The position numbers and the translations under genes are program-made. 64,000 nucleotides of DNA from Helicoverpa zea. Lineage: Eukaryota > Arthropoda > Insecta > Lepidoptera > Noctuidae. Position 1 is the first letter of the stretch. Each line of letters opens with the position of its first letter. Positions 11,501 to 20,310 of this stretch are shown one piece after another. The stretch spans positions 16,430,001 to 16,494,000 of the forward strand of contig NC_061482.1 of assembly GCF_022581195.2 (NCBI RefSeq), given 5' to 3'. The notes beneath the pieces were generated by a model. That model did not search any database and was not told the DNA's origin. It saw nothing but the letters and a program-made list of their open reading frames with translations.

Positions 11501-11747
11501 ACTAGAGATCTTCAACTACTACAACAACATTCTGCTTGCTCCACACAAACAACTTGCTGGTCGAAACAAACGCGGTTTGATCGATGGAGTGGGTTATGTG
11601 GCGAACAACCTATTTGGTATTCTTGATCAGCGTTTTGCAGATCAATATCAAACCGATATTCACGCGGTAAAAAAGAACGAAGCCCACTTGTTGGAACTAA
11701 TAAAAAACCAGACTTCTATTATAGAACTGGAAAAGAGTAGAAACTGA
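5562..11747 (+). CDS. BEL/Pao Gag-Pol polyprotein with N-terminal part of an Env-like protein
   Basis: A 2061-residue frame. Order: coiled-coil-rich Gag; zinc-knuckle region near 453-520 (CPFCSGDHVLMRC, CKNCLYSHGYGKC, CKDCNAKHH); aspartic protease near 575 with DQGAQ; reverse transcriptase with YADD at 979-982; RNase H with FCDASE near 1155; integrase with an HHCC-type domain near 1480-1510 and candidate DDE residues near 1543 (GIDFTG), 1609 (SDCGTNF) and 1661 (WEAAV). From about 1881 a new protein begins with Met and a hydrophobic leader, and it carries a furin-type RNKR site near 2001 followed by a glycine-rich hydrophobic stretch, as in insect class I fusion proteins. No stop separates integrase from this Env-like part. 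The start ATG at 5562 is the first in frame, about 210 bp after the LTR. Confidence 0.93.
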   Translation: MGLTAQEATFESIKALCSNYKKDSASRKTESYLQQRLAKLEQLWEEFEHRHITKLEVLEDKSNINYFTNKVYEKTKQLYESTKSHMKELLFTQQKQKESLDVNLIEILQDKADEKTKELMAQQEARFKALKRAMTKIDLEFITEKWELEDCVSTLKTKWDCIEKIHWELEGALKDQSFKDEYMQKFEDIENRYDSIRKALNSKIWSNAHYQRSAPKIEIPEFSGNYIQWISFKDIFLETIHNNPTIPKSQKMQHLKTKLKGEAERLVQHLSINSDNYDSCWEMLIHRYDNRRLQFTSFMNAMQQLPTIQQPNAYNLKRMHGNINESLNGLANMGAQVSTWGPIIVHYMSQKLDTVTFNEYVKEMKNNREIPDLQEFLSFLESKFLAYETVKSCQKDSFIPQKQYFNKPYNKSLNGPNNNYKPYNNKFNFMKKSTLLEGNKEISKTFHASYGQCPFCSGDHVLMRCDKFLDLDCASRNKTVAKLNVCKNCLYSHGYGKCNSPKTCKDCNAKHHTLLHMNKYNTETSRQFTGNDIQPRPSTSTQQAHHLSTNDIEVLLTTVQVKIKAVDGTYVTMRALLDQGAQVNLMTENAAQLLRLPRTKLNATVSGIGSAAGNCRGLVNLDCQSIHSDFKFEAQALVLQKITNKLPNNTFNKTNWTHLQNLKLADPDFNRSSSVDLLLGAEVYSEVILDGVLKGNQGSPTAQHTHLGWILCGKLETFHCHVALIDTTDLSRYWDSEDITVSSADISPEDKCEIFYQETTRRAPDGKYVVKMPMMQNYEQQLGNSKPTAISQFLQLEKRLNKNENLSRSYKNFMNEYLQLQHMRLTASRVTSENNNNENFFPHHPVLNENSSTTKLRVVFNGAQVTSSGKSLNSLMEKGPNLQKDIQDLILKWRTYQYVFTADVEKMFRCIWLHEEQQNLQKIIWRTSADHMLQEYALCTVTYGTKCAPWLAMRTLKQLAIDERHNYPEAANILENELYADDLVSGHNSLKAAKYLQAELIKLLEAGGMNLRKWTSNNSELLEHLSEDKILKTTFNFKQEDSMKTLGLGWNPNADTFTFNWKIAENSKKPLTKRILLSQISQLYDPMGFLAPITILSKLIFQRVWTEKLDWDDTLPVDIQTQWMKLKNELPEIKNIQLNRWIGSHNNKIDLFGFCDASEKAFACVVYARTMTECGQPRVTLLTAKTRVAPLTQKLSLPRLELCGALLLSKLIDKVTKALKGTSVTTWAWSDSQVVLAWLQGEPSKYEKYVENRVLTIRKVIPASHWLYIESKNNPADCATRGLYPSKLLNFSLWFTGPEVLKTFQVETNIEQTVKCFTTKIEEKQVATALKQSNDIINELLQKHSSLTVVQRTIAWILRFCKNARISKQTTKKNDTESHMLSPCYLKPNELFIAMNLITQKVQRYDFETEYELLSKNQLLPNKSPLCKLNPYLDEDGVMRVGGRLNKTNLPAGVKNPAILSKTGRLTLLIISQAHAATLHGGARLTLAYIRQRFWIIGGNRVVKTEIRKCIRCHRFRSIENHQLMADLPPQRVKPSRPFTHCGIDFTGHVDVKLNKGRGVKTSKGYIAIFVCMATKAVHIELVSDLSTEAFMMAFQRMCSRRGTPQVMYSDCGTNFKGASRMLNREFEYFLKELSPELFSEVSKMKVEWQFNAPAWPTAGGLWEAAVRSMKHHLRRVLGEQKLTFEEFTTLLAKIEACMNSRPLCPLTEDPDEFYHYLTPGHFLTGSPTLTLPISDYEDDRYLNIRKRWQLTEHMFQSFWRTWSNDYLTTLQTRSKWRKATPNIKNGDIVLIRDNNIPPGKWAMGRVIEVYPGSDERVRVTAIKTQAGIIKRPITKLSVLPIERDNKQIDDSANRGAIQANYTTKPKARQYQTGKSKGFTMFTTLLTLFVLLMSTNGLTVEDSGNNVQVANLGRNRPLYYETVGKAQLIHDEWRLLMYYNLTTYWSGVEKLQTYLQGLSGLCDRLDPRYCKPTLGQLSHELEIFNYYNNILLAPHKQLAGRNKRGLIDGVGYVANNLFGILDQRFADQYQTDIHAVKKNEAHLLELIKNQTSIIELEKSRN

Positions 11748-11769
11748 CCTGAAGATACCATCTTTAAAT

Positions 11770-12195
11770 ATGTCTCTAAACCGCATTATTAGCTCACGAC
11801 CGGCATATAAAATAGAAATTATGAAGGATGACTCTATTAACAAGATCGATAAAGACATACAGAACATTAAGCAAGAACAAATACTTCCAACCAACATCTC
11901 GTCCCATGATGTACACCAGTATGTCATTTGTTATTTGGGTTTGGCCATGGCAATAACAGCTGGCATCATATGGGCCGTAAAAAAACGCTGGTTCCGTACT
12001 AAGGGTACGCCAAGTAAGGAACGTCATTACGAGGATGTGGTACCAGGGACCCAACGTTCTACTCCAGCCCCACCAGAGAGGTCCGGGGGGCGAAACGGCC
12101 AGCTGGCACCCTCGGCGTCGGGAGCGCCAGGTCGCGGCGACTACGCACGCCCTAGTCTACGCCGGGAACCGAAGCTGGAATTTAACTTCGAATAA
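11770..12195 (+). pseudogene. Env-like C-terminal remnant with membrane anchor
   Basis: A 141-residue frame, shifted relative to gag-pol, starting 22 bp after its stop. It has a short polar stretch, one strong membrane segment (YLGLAMAITAGIIWAVKK), then a basic, proline-rich tail. Envelope proteins of this type are usually several hundred residues long. The pieces before and after the stop together are far shorter, so most of the ectodomain is absent. A functional Env is therefore unlikely. The tail reads like the cytoplasmic end of an insect LTR-element Env, but this is inference. Confidence 0.6.
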
Positions 12196-12307
12196 TGTTC
12201 CATATTTGTTAATTTTACCAATTCTTTTAATTTTGTTGTTAAAAGTGGATATCACGATGACTTCTTTTTTCTTGTTTATTTTTTTCTTTCTTTTCGGGTT
12301 AAGAGTA

Positions 12308-12578
12308 TGTACGGTTACATGTCCGTACATTTGTATTATTTTGTTATTTCTACTTATTTCGCTAATTCGGCACCTTACGTTAATTGAGGTCGATTAGCGG
12401 CGAGTGCGAAAGAGTGCACCGGCCGATACTGACGTCGCGTGTGATCCACTTTACTTTACTAAAACTTGTAACTTTGATAAGAATAAACAGTGAACTTAAA
12501 CTATAACTTCTTCTGATTGCACTCCAATACTCTACCTAACTACTACTCTACTGTCTGTGCGACGTAACACATCGTACA
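12308..12578 (+). repeat. BEL/Pao 3' LTR
   Basis: Identical to the 5' LTR. No strong polypurine tract is visible directly upstream (GGGTTAAGAGTA precedes it). The flanking TATAC matches the left flank. Confidence 0.95.
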
Positions 12579-12659
12579 TATACTATCAAGCTTTCAACAA
12601 ATAAATTAACCGGAGTAAGACTGCTAGTCAGGTGCATATTATTTTATACTGAATTTTAT

Positions 12660-12845
12660 TTAATGGGAAGTCATTGCCCCTTGTGCTTTGAGTTCAGCGT
12701 GAAGGAATGTCAGACTGCTGACTAAAACCCACTGTGGATTATAGGGTGTGGGTAACTTTTTCGAACAATCTCGAAAAGCTTTGGCAGGCTTTGGCTATAG
12801 TGAGCACGATGGTGCGCACGGAAGCTTACCGGCCACAGACTTACG
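12660..12845 (-). repeat. R1-type LINE 3' UTR fragment
   Basis: GGAATGTCAGACTGCTGACT, CGAACAATCTCGAAAAGC and CCGGCCACAGACTTACGCTT align with the UTR of the 14652-15788 LINE. It leads straight into array unit 1 through CAATTTCAATTTTGCCGCGC, the same join as at 2445. Confidence 0.65.
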
Positions 12846-12869
12846 CTTAAGAGCACATCTCAATTTCAA

Positions 12870-13180
12870 TTTTGCCGCGCCTGTGCCACGCGCAGGCCGT
12901 TGTGCGCAGGGCGCGGGGTGCAGCCAGGATGCGCGCGGCGCGGAACATTGATTGACCTAATTGTTTAAGGCCGCTCCGAGTGCGGTGCGGACCCCTTCAG
13001 TTGCCGCGGAGTCTCAGAAGCGCACGGTGCTTCTCTATACCAAGTTTTTTAGTTGTGTGTCCCTTGCATTCCCTGATATTGTAGAAATTATTTATAAGTG
13101 ATGATAACAATTTCTGCAAAGTGAAGGAAACTATCGTTCGGGTATGTAATTTATTTAGGACTTGCTTTTACCTCGCATCG
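12870..13180 (+). repeat. Array unit 1
   Basis: Core with GATTGACC at 12950, AAGGCCGCTCCGAGTGCGGT, and GT of the donor-like GGGTATGT at 13142. No TGACGTCA upstream, because the left side is R1 3' UTR. Confidence 0.8.
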
Positions 13181-13589
13181 GGTTTGAGGTATTGAGGTAG
13201 TTTATGAGCAATTTAGTAAATCTTACACCAGTCTTTAAAAAGGGTATTGGGTTGCCCGGATAACTGGGTTGAGGAGGTCAGATAGGCAGTCGATCCTTGT
13301 GAAAAACACTTGTACCCAGCTTCATCCAGTTAGATTGGACGCCGACCCTAACGTTATTGGCAAAGGGCTCGAGAGTTGATGAGTTTTTGTTTGTTCGTTT
13401 GTTTTGGCTGCGAAAAACGAAATTGTTGGGTAGTTTAAATCGGGGATAATGTAAGTTATCCTCTGGGCACGGATATGAATTTTCCCGGAACGCTGGTGGA
13501 ACCGCAGAACACCAACAATATATAAATCAAATAACTTAGTGATATATAACGGTACGCAAAATAGAAATCTGTAAGTAGGAGGTACGTAT

Positions 13590-13905
13590 TGACGTCATCG
13601 ACCAACGCGCAGCTGCAGCGCGCAGGGCGGAGGGAGGGGGGGTGCAGCCAGGATGTGCGCGGCGCGGAACATTGATTGACCTAATTGTTTAAGGCCGCAT
13701 CGAATGCGCTGCGGACCCCGTCAGTTGCCGCGGAGTCTCAGCAGCGTACAGTTCTGCTCTATACAAAGGTTTTTAGTTGTGTGCCCCTCTTATTTCCTGA
13801 CATTGTAGAAATTATTAAAAAGTGATGATAACAATTTCTGCAAAGTGAAGGAAATTGTAGTTCGGGTATGTAATTTTTTCAAACTTGCTTTTACCATGCA
13901 ACTTC
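13590..13905 (+). repeat. Array unit 2
   Basis: TGACGTCA at 13590-13597, GATTGACC at 13674, donor-like GT at 13866. Downstream it carries a hairpin MITE, a SINE head and an R1-clade LINE. Confidence 0.85.
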
Positions 13906-13940
13906 GAATATTTCAGCTGTGCTAAAGATTCTGTCGTCTT

Positions 13941-14130
13941 ACAGCCAGTTTCTTCATCAAAAGTTAAAGCCAAAGTAAAAGTCAAAGTAATGTCTAAAGT
14001 GAAAGTAACGGTCAAATTCAATTTTTCTATTAGTTTTGCTGTCACTTTAATCTTAAAAAAACGAATTTGACCGTTACTTTTACTTTAGACATTACTTTAA
14101 CTTTAACTTTTGATGAAGAAACTGGCCGTT
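13941..14130. mobile_element. Long-hairpin MITE inside array unit 2
   Basis: Arms 13945-14019 and 14063-14125 are inverted copies, separated by 43 nt. The left arm holds about 12 extra bases (CCAAAGTAAAAG). The arms begin CCAGTTTCTTCATCAAAAGT. The sister units at 16402-16450 and 17995-18045 lack this block, so it is an insertion in unit 2. TTA occurs at both borders, a possible TSD. Confidence 0.7.
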
Positions 14131-14165
14131 AATTATAATAAACTGTTAGTTCCGGCTAAAAAAAA

Positions 14166-14482
14166 GTCGTGGTGGCCTAGTGGGTAAGGAGCCAACCCCT
14201 CGAGTATGAGGGCGTGGGTTCGATTCCAGGTCAGGCAAGTACCAAAGCCACTTTTCTAAGTTTTTATGTACTTTCTAAGTATATCTTGGACACCAATAAC
14301 TGTTTTTCGGATGGCACGTAACTGTAGGTCCCGGCTGTCATTGAAAATCCTTGGCAGTCTTTACGGGTAGTCAAAAGCCAGTAAGTCTGATGCCAGTCTA
14401 TCCAAGGGGTATCGGGTTGCCCGGGTAACTGGGTTGAGGTGGTCAGATAGGCAGTCGCTCCGTGTAAAGCACTGATACTCAG
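14166..14482 (+). mobile_element. tRNA-headed SINE (GATGATG-tail family), 3'-shortened
   Basis: Head GTGGTGGCCTAGTGGGTAA (A box) and GGTTCGATTCC (B box), then AGTATATCTTGGACACCAAT, CGGATGGCACGT and GGTCCCGGCTGTCATTGAA. It stops at about 14482, before the usual GGCTCGGAGGATGAT tail. Shares its position with the SINE heads in units 3 and 5, so it was copied along with the array. Confidence 0.8.
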
Positions 14483-14651
14483 CTAAAAACTGGACCGAAT
14501 TGAAAAATGTTAGATGCTTTCATTCCGGAATAAGTAGCTTACATTGTCCCCTAGTAACAAAGGCAATATTTTATCCGGAAACGGGTGAAACAGCGAAAAA
14601 CAAAATATTTTAAGCAACTCAGCGTGTCATTGTGTCATTTACGCCTATCTT

Positions 14652-15788
14652 TTTTTTTTAACGACGTCAAAAATCATCAAATGACCCCTCCCGCTGTGGG
14701 TTAGCAGCGGTGAGGGAGTGTCAGACTCTTACTGACTAAAAACCATCGTGTTCCGTCATAGGCCTTTTATGTACCAGGGCCGCGGCATCTCTTTCGAACA
14801 ACCCGCAGCCCCGGCAGGCCTTGGCCCTGCTGGGCCCCGCTGGGGTTCCTGACATCTCTTTGAGGAGCGCGTGAAACAACGCGCGCCGTCGACAAGGATC
14901 TGTCGTCTAAGTAGACAGAGGGACGATGAGCCACCCGAACTCACCGCCCACAGACCCACGCCTACGGTGGCCGGGAGTCATCACGCGACACCCGGCGCCC
15001 ATGGTGTCTACCCGGTCCAGCGCGGCGGCCGGGATGAGAGGTCCGTACTCTCTGGCGTTCCGCCTCCTCCTTCTCGAGCATAACCGCTTCGCAGAAGGAG
15101 GCGACGGCATCATTCCCTCTCGCCCCGGACCATGGCCTGAACCAGGGCCGGACGCGAGAGGTCGCCGTCGCCCAAAGCCTCGACGAGGACCCGGCGGTGC
15201 CCTTCCCATGCGGGGCACACCTGGACTGTGTGGTCCACCGTGTCCTCGGGGCTGTCCGCACAATGGTGACACCCGGGCGCCTCCTCACGACCGATTCGGT
15301 GCAGGTACCTCCCGAAACAACCGTGTCCGGTGAGGACCTGCGTCATGCGGTACGTGAGGGCGCCATGACTCCTCCCGAGCCACTCCTCAAAGAGGGGACT
15401 TACCGCCACGATGGTGGCGTGCCCTGCAATGGGTTGCGACAGTCGCTCCCTCCAGGCCACCATGAGATCGCGCCCGCTACGCGACAACTTGCCGCGGCAG
15501 CGGAGTTTCCCCCCGGCGCTGAGCCTCCTCGCGCCAGTCGTACAGGCGCAAGAAGACCCTCGCCTCCAGATCCCACGGTGGCAGTTCAGCAAGTAGGCCA
15601 GCTGCATCGCGGGAGATCGTGCGGTACCCCCGGATTAGCCTAATGGCTATCACCCTTTGGGGCACGTTCAGGTAGTGTACAGCCCGCGGCCGTACCGAAC
15701 GTGCCCATACCGGGGCCCCGTAAAGGGCCATGGACCGCATGACCCCCGCGTAGAGTTTACGGCAGGGAGCGTTTGGGCCTCCCAGATA
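14652..15788 (-). mobile_element. R1-clade LINE, 5'-truncated, with TSD
   Basis: A minus-strand LINE with a poly-T run at 14652-14660 (its poly-A tail), 3' UTR, and the end of ORF2. TTTACGCCTATCT at the left and TTTACGCCTTTCT at the right (about 15789-15801) form a 13-bp TSD. The uninterrupted site is seen at 18408-18422 in the sister copy. It therefore inserted into unit 2 after the block duplication, or the sister copy was made from an empty allele. Confidence 0.85.
14962..15788 (-). pseudogene. R1-clade ORF2 C-terminus with CCHC knuckle
   Basis: Frames read, in order, KLYAGVMRSMALYGAPVWAR, QRVIAIRLIRGYRTISRDAA, SPLFEEWLGRSHGALTYRMT, VLTGHGCFGRYLHRIG, the knuckle CHHCADSPEDTVDHTVQVC, and a short basic tail. 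This is the typical end of an R1/TRAS-type ORF2. At least two frameshifts (near 15480 and 15110) break the frame. The endonuclease and most of the reverse transcriptase are missing through 5' truncation. Confidence 0.85.
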
Positions 15789-16083
15789 TTTACGCCTTTC
15801 TAGCACCAACTCCTGAAATTTCTTATACTTCACAACCTATAAGGAATATTTAATTTGCTCGATGTAGCTATACCTTAGACGACCCTTTCCCCTTTTTCTT
15901 TCGACCTTCCCTACCACGATGTTTTGATAAAATCGTCGTAACGTATAAGGTGTCCCATCATTTTTCCTCTCTTGTTTTCTATGTTATGCAATAGTCGTCT
16001 TTTAGTTTCCATTCTGTTTAGTCCTTCTGAGTTCTTTTGGTATATCAGTACGGTACATAAAAATCTGTTGGAGGAGGGGGTAT

Positions 16084-16395
16084 TGACGTCATCGTCCAAC
16101 GCGCAGGTCGCAGCGCACAGGACGCGGGGTGCAGCCCATATATGCGCGGCGCGGAATATAGATTGACCTAATTGTTTAAGGCCGCATCGAATGCGCTGCG
16201 GACCCCGTCAGTTGCCGCGGAGTCTCAGGAGCGCACGGTGGTGCTCTAGACATTGTTTTTGTTTGTGTTCCTTTTCTTCCCTGAGATTGTAGAAATTATT
16301 AATACGTGATGATAACAATTTCTGCAAAATGAAGGAAATTATAGTTCAGGTATGTAATATTTTTAAACTTGCTTTTACCCCGCAACTTCGAATAT
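16084..16395 (+). repeat. Array unit 3
   Basis: TGACGTCA 16084-16091, GATTGACC 16161, donor-like AGGTATGTAAT with GT at 16350. Its leader (15840-16080) matches that of unit 6. Confidence 0.85.
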
Positions 16396-16463
16396 TTCAG
16401 CTGTGCTATTACTTCAGTCATCTTAATAATAAAAAACTGTTGGTTCCGGCTTAAAAAATTAAA

Positions 16464-16746
16464 GTCGTGGTGGCCTAGTGGCTAAAGAGCCAACCTCTCG
16501 AGTATGAGGCCGCGGGTGCGGTTCCAAACAGGCAAGTACCAATGCAACTTTTCTAAGTCGGTATGTACTTTCTTAGTTTATCTTGGACACGAATGACTGT
16601 GTTTCGGATGGCACGTTCAACTGTAGGTCCCAGCTGTCATTGAAAATCCTTGGCAGTCTTTACGGGTAGTCAGAAGCCAGTAAGTCTGACGCCAGTCTAT
16701 CCAAGGGGTATCGGGTTGTCCGGGTAACTGGGTTGAGGTGGTCAGA
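16464..16746 (+). mobile_element. tRNA-headed SINE (GATGATG-tail family), 3'-shortened
   Basis: Same family as 14166-14482, with head GTGGTGGCCTAGTGGCTAAA and ending GGGTAACTGGGTTGAGGTGG. It ends in a small duplication (GTGAGGTGGTCAGATC). Confidence 0.8.
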
Positions 16747-16961
16747 TCAGTGAGGTGGTCAGATCTCCCCCTTTTCTTTCGATCTTTCCCACCACGATAT
16801 TTTGATAAAATCATCGTAACGTATAAGGTGTCCCATCATTTTTCCTCTCCTGTTTTTTATGTTATTAAACAGTCGTCTTTTAGTTTCCATTCTGTTTACG
16901 ACTTCTAAATTCTTTTGGTATATCAGTATGGTAGATAAAAATCTGTTGAGGAAGAGGGAAT

Positions 16962-17280
16962 TGACGTCATTGTCCAACGCGCAGGTCTGACGCACAGGTC
17001 GCAGCGCACAGGACGCGGGGTGCAGCCGGGATGTGCGCGGCGCGGAATATCGATTGACCTAATTGTTTAAGGCCGCTCTGAGTGCGGTGCGGACCCCGTC
17101 AGTTGCCGCGGAGTCCCAGTAGCGTATGGTGCTGCTCTATACAAAGTTTTTTAGATGTGTATCAATATTATTCCCTGACATAATAGAAAATATTAAAAAG
17201 TGATGATAACAATTACTGCAAAGTAAAGGAAACTAACATTCGGGTATGTTATTTATTTAAGACTTGCTTTTACCTCGCAA
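16962..17280 (+). repeat. Array unit 4
   Basis: TGACGTCA 16962-16969, GATTGACC 17052, donor-like GGGTATGTTA with GT at 17244. An extra duplication of GCAGGTC.GACGCACAGG precedes the core. Confidence 0.85.
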
Positions 17281-17673
17281 CTTCGTTTGCAACAGTTAGG
17301 TGATTCATGATCAATTTTGTTAGTCTGACAAGGGATATTAGGTTGCCCGGGATACTGGGGTGAAGAGTTTTGATAAGCTGTCGCTACTTGAGAAAAACAC
17401 TAGTACTCAACTTCATCCAGTTAGACTGGACGCCGACCCTAACGTTATTGGCAAAGGGCTCGAGAGTTGATGAGTTTTTGTTTGTTGATTTGTTTTGGCT
17501 GCGAAAAACTGATGATTTGAAACATGTTTCATTGTTGGGTGGTTTAAATCGGGGAAAATGTAAGTTATCTTCTGGGCACACATAGAAATTTTCCCGGAAC
17601 GCTGGTGGAACCGCAGAAAACCAACAATATAAATAACGGTACGCCAAATAGAAATCTGTAAGTATGTACGTAT

Positions 17674-17985
17674 TGACGTCATCGTCTAACGCGCAGTTGC
17701 AGTACGCAGGGTGTAGGGGGTGGGTGGTGCAGCCGGGATGTGCGCGGCGCGGAACATTGATTGACCTAATTGTTTAAGGCCACACCGACTGCTGTGCGGA
17801 CTCCGGCAGTTGCCGCGGAGTTTCAGGAGCGCACGGTGCCGCTCTAGAAATTGTTTTTTAGTTGTGTGTTCCTTTTATTCCCTGACATTGTAGAAATTAT
17901 TAATAAGTGATGAGAACAATTTCTGCAAAGTGGAAATTATAGTTTGGGTATGTATTTTTTTAAACATGCTTTTACCCCGCAACTT
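17674..17985 (+). repeat. Array unit 5
   Basis: TGACGTCA 17674-17681, GATTGACC 17759, donor-like GGGTATGTAT with GT at 17948. Hairpin bases differ (CCACACCGACTGCTGTGCGG), but the pairing is largely kept. Confidence 0.85.
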
Positions 17986-18060
17986 TGAATATTTTAGCTG
18001 TGCTATTACTTCTGTCATCTTAATAATAATAAACTGTTGGTTCCGGCAAAAAAAAGTAAA

Positions 18061-18250
18061 AGTCATGGTGGCCTAGTGGGTAAAGAGCCAACCTCTCGAG
18101 TATGGGGGCGTGTGGGTTCGATTCCAGGTTCCAGGTTGTCTAAGTTTATATGTACTTTCTAAGTATATCTTGGACACCAATGACTGTTTCGGATGCCACG
18201 TTAAACTTTAGGTCCCGGCTGTCATTGAATATCCTTGTCAGTCATTACGG
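18061..18250 (+). mobile_element. tRNA-headed SINE fragment
   Basis: Head CATGGTGGCCTAGTGGGTAA and GGTTCGATTCCAGG, truncated at about 18250. Position equals the SINE in unit 2, showing that it was duplicated with the block. Confidence 0.75.
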
Positions 18251-18709
18251 AAAAACTGGACCGAATTGAAAATTTTTGATGGTTTCATTAGGGAATAATG
18301 TAGCTTACATTGTCCCCCAGTAACAAAGGCAATATTTTATCCGGAAACGGGTGAAACTGCGGAAAAACAAAATATTTTATTAAGCAACTCAGTGTGCCAT
18401 TGTGTCATTTACGCCTATATAGCGCCAACTCCTGAACTTCGTTATACGTCACCACCTTCACGTTCTATTTAATTTGCTCGATGTAGCTATACCTTAGACG
18501 ACCCCTTCCCCTTTTTCTTTTGACCTTCCCTACCACGATGTTTTAATAAAATCGTCGTAACGTATAAGATGTCCCATAATTTTTCCTCTCCTTTTTTTTA
18601 TATGTTATGCAATAGTCGTCTTTTAGTTGCCATTCTGTTTAGTACTTCTGAGTTCTTTTGTTACTAATATACAGTACGGTACATAAAAATCTGTTGGAGG
18701 AGGGGGTAT

Positions 18710-19010
18710 TGACGTCATCGTCCAACGCGCAGGTCGCAGCGCACAGGACGCGGGGTGCAGCCCAGATATGCGCGGCGCGGAATATCGATTGACCTAATTG
18801 TTTAGGGCCGCATCGAATGCACTGCGGACCCCGTCAGTTGCCGCGGGGTCTCAGCAGCGCACAGTTCTGCTCTAAAATTTTTTTTTTAGTTGTGTGCCCT
18901 TCTTATTCCATGACATTGTAGAATTCATTAACTAGTGATAATTACAATTACTGCAAAGTGAAGGAAATTATTGTTCGGGTATGTATTTTTTTTAAACTTT
19001 GCAACTTCGT
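18710..19010 (+). repeat. Array unit 6
   Basis: TGACGTCA 18710-18717, GATTGACC 18787, donor-like GGGTATGTAT with GT at 18979. The following interval holds a SINE 3' tail ending GGGAAAAGGCTCAATCATGA near 19192. Confidence 0.85.
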
Positions 19011-19388
19011 TTGAGATATTGGGGTAGTTTATGAGCAATTTAGTAAGGCTGATAAGGGATATTGGATTGCATGGGTAACTGGGTCGAGGAGGTCAAATAG
19101 TCGCTTCTTGTAAAAACACTTACATTCAGCTTCATTCTGTTAGACTGGAAGCCGACCCTGACATAGTTGGGAAAAGGCTCAATCATGATGATGATACGAG
19201 CCTTTCGGAACATATTTGCTTATGTACTACCTATCTCAGGTGTGCTATTGCTTTTGTAAACACAATAAAGGGCAAACAGATTTTTGTTTCATGGTTTGTT
19301 CTGGTTCCCAAAAATAACCGATTTGAAAAATGCTTTCACTGTTGGGTAACGAAGGCTGAATTTTATCTGGACATTGAATAGTAAGAAT

Positions 19389-19700
19389 TGACGTCATCGT
19401 CTAACGCGCAGTTGCAGCACGCAGGGTGTAGGGGGGGGGGTGCAGCCGGGATATGCGCGGCGCGGAACATTGATTGACCTAATTGTTTAAGGCCGCACCG
19501 AGCGCGGTGCGGACTCTGTCAGTCGCCGCGGAGTCTCAGGAGCGCTCGGTGCTGCTCTAGACATTGTTCTTTAGTTGTGTGTTTCTTATTCTCTGACATT
19601 GTAGAAATGATTAACTAGTGATGATAACAATTACTGCAACGTGAAGGAAATTATTATTGGGTATGTCGTTATTTGAAAACTTGCTTTTCCCTGCAACTTC
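19389..19700 (+). repeat. Array unit 7
   Basis: TGACGTCA 19389-19396, GATTGACC 19472, donor-like GGGTATGTCG with GT at 19661. Holds the perfect form of the hairpin: CCGCACC at 19493-19499 pairs with GGTGCGG at 19506-19512. Confidence 0.85.
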
Positions 19701-19993
19701 GTTTGCGATATTGAGGCAGTTTATAAACAGTTTCAAATATTTTAGCTTGTCTACTACCTCAGGTGTGCTAATAATTCTGTAATCTTTCTTATATTGTACT
19801 GTTGGTGCCTAAAATCTGAACCAATTTTGAAAATGCTTTCATTGTTTGTTGGCTTCACTCGGAGATGATGTAGCTTACATTATTCCCCAGTAACAGAGGC
19901 TATATTTTATCCAGGCACGGACGAAACAACGGAAAAATAAAATATCTTATTCAGCTCAGTATGGTAGATAAAAATGTGTTTAGTAGGACGTAT

Positions 19994-20310
19994 TGACGTC
20001 ATCGTCCAACGCGCAGTTGCAGCGCGCAGGTCGCGGCGTGCAGGGCGCGGGGTGCAGCTGGGATGTGCGCGGCACGGAATATTGATTGACCTAATTGTTT
20101 AAGGCCGCTCCGAATGCGGTGCGGACCCCGGCAGTTGCCGCGGAGCCTCAGGAGCGCACGGTGCAGCTCTATATCAAGTTTTTTAGTTGTGTGTCCCTTT
20201 TATTCCCTGACATTGTTGTTGTTATTAATAAGTGATGATAATAATTACTGCAAAGTGAAGGAAGTTATCGTTTAGGTACGTAATTTATTTAATACTTGCT
20301 TTCACCCCGC
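19994..20310 (+). repeat. Array unit 8
   Basis: TGACGTCA 19994-20001, GATTGACC 20084. The donor-like site is changed to AGGTACGTAA (GT at 20276), still a plausible donor. Confidence 0.85.

Larger units (their letters stand above)
5078..12578 (+). mobile_element. BEL/Pao LTR retrotransposon with Env-like extension
   Basis: A complete 7501-bp element: 5' LTR, primer-site region, one long gag-pol frame, a broken Env-like region, 3' LTR. TATAC flanks it on both sides (5073-5077, 12579-12583), a 5-bp TSD as expected for BEL/Pao. The LTRs are identical over 271 bp and the 6.2-kb frame is intact, so the insertion is recent compared with everything around it. Polymerase and integrase look functional; the Env part does not. 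Confidence 0.95.

Noticed and set aside
14166..14235. tRNA gene
   Set aside because: A and B boxes are present, but the same sequence recurs as a SINE head at 16464, 18061, 22715, 28154 and 44707, with no tRNA fold or anticodon stem that holds up.
14926..15643. Long plus-strand frames over the R1 LINE
   Set aside because: GC-rich shadows of the minus-strand ORF2, which has clear family motifs.
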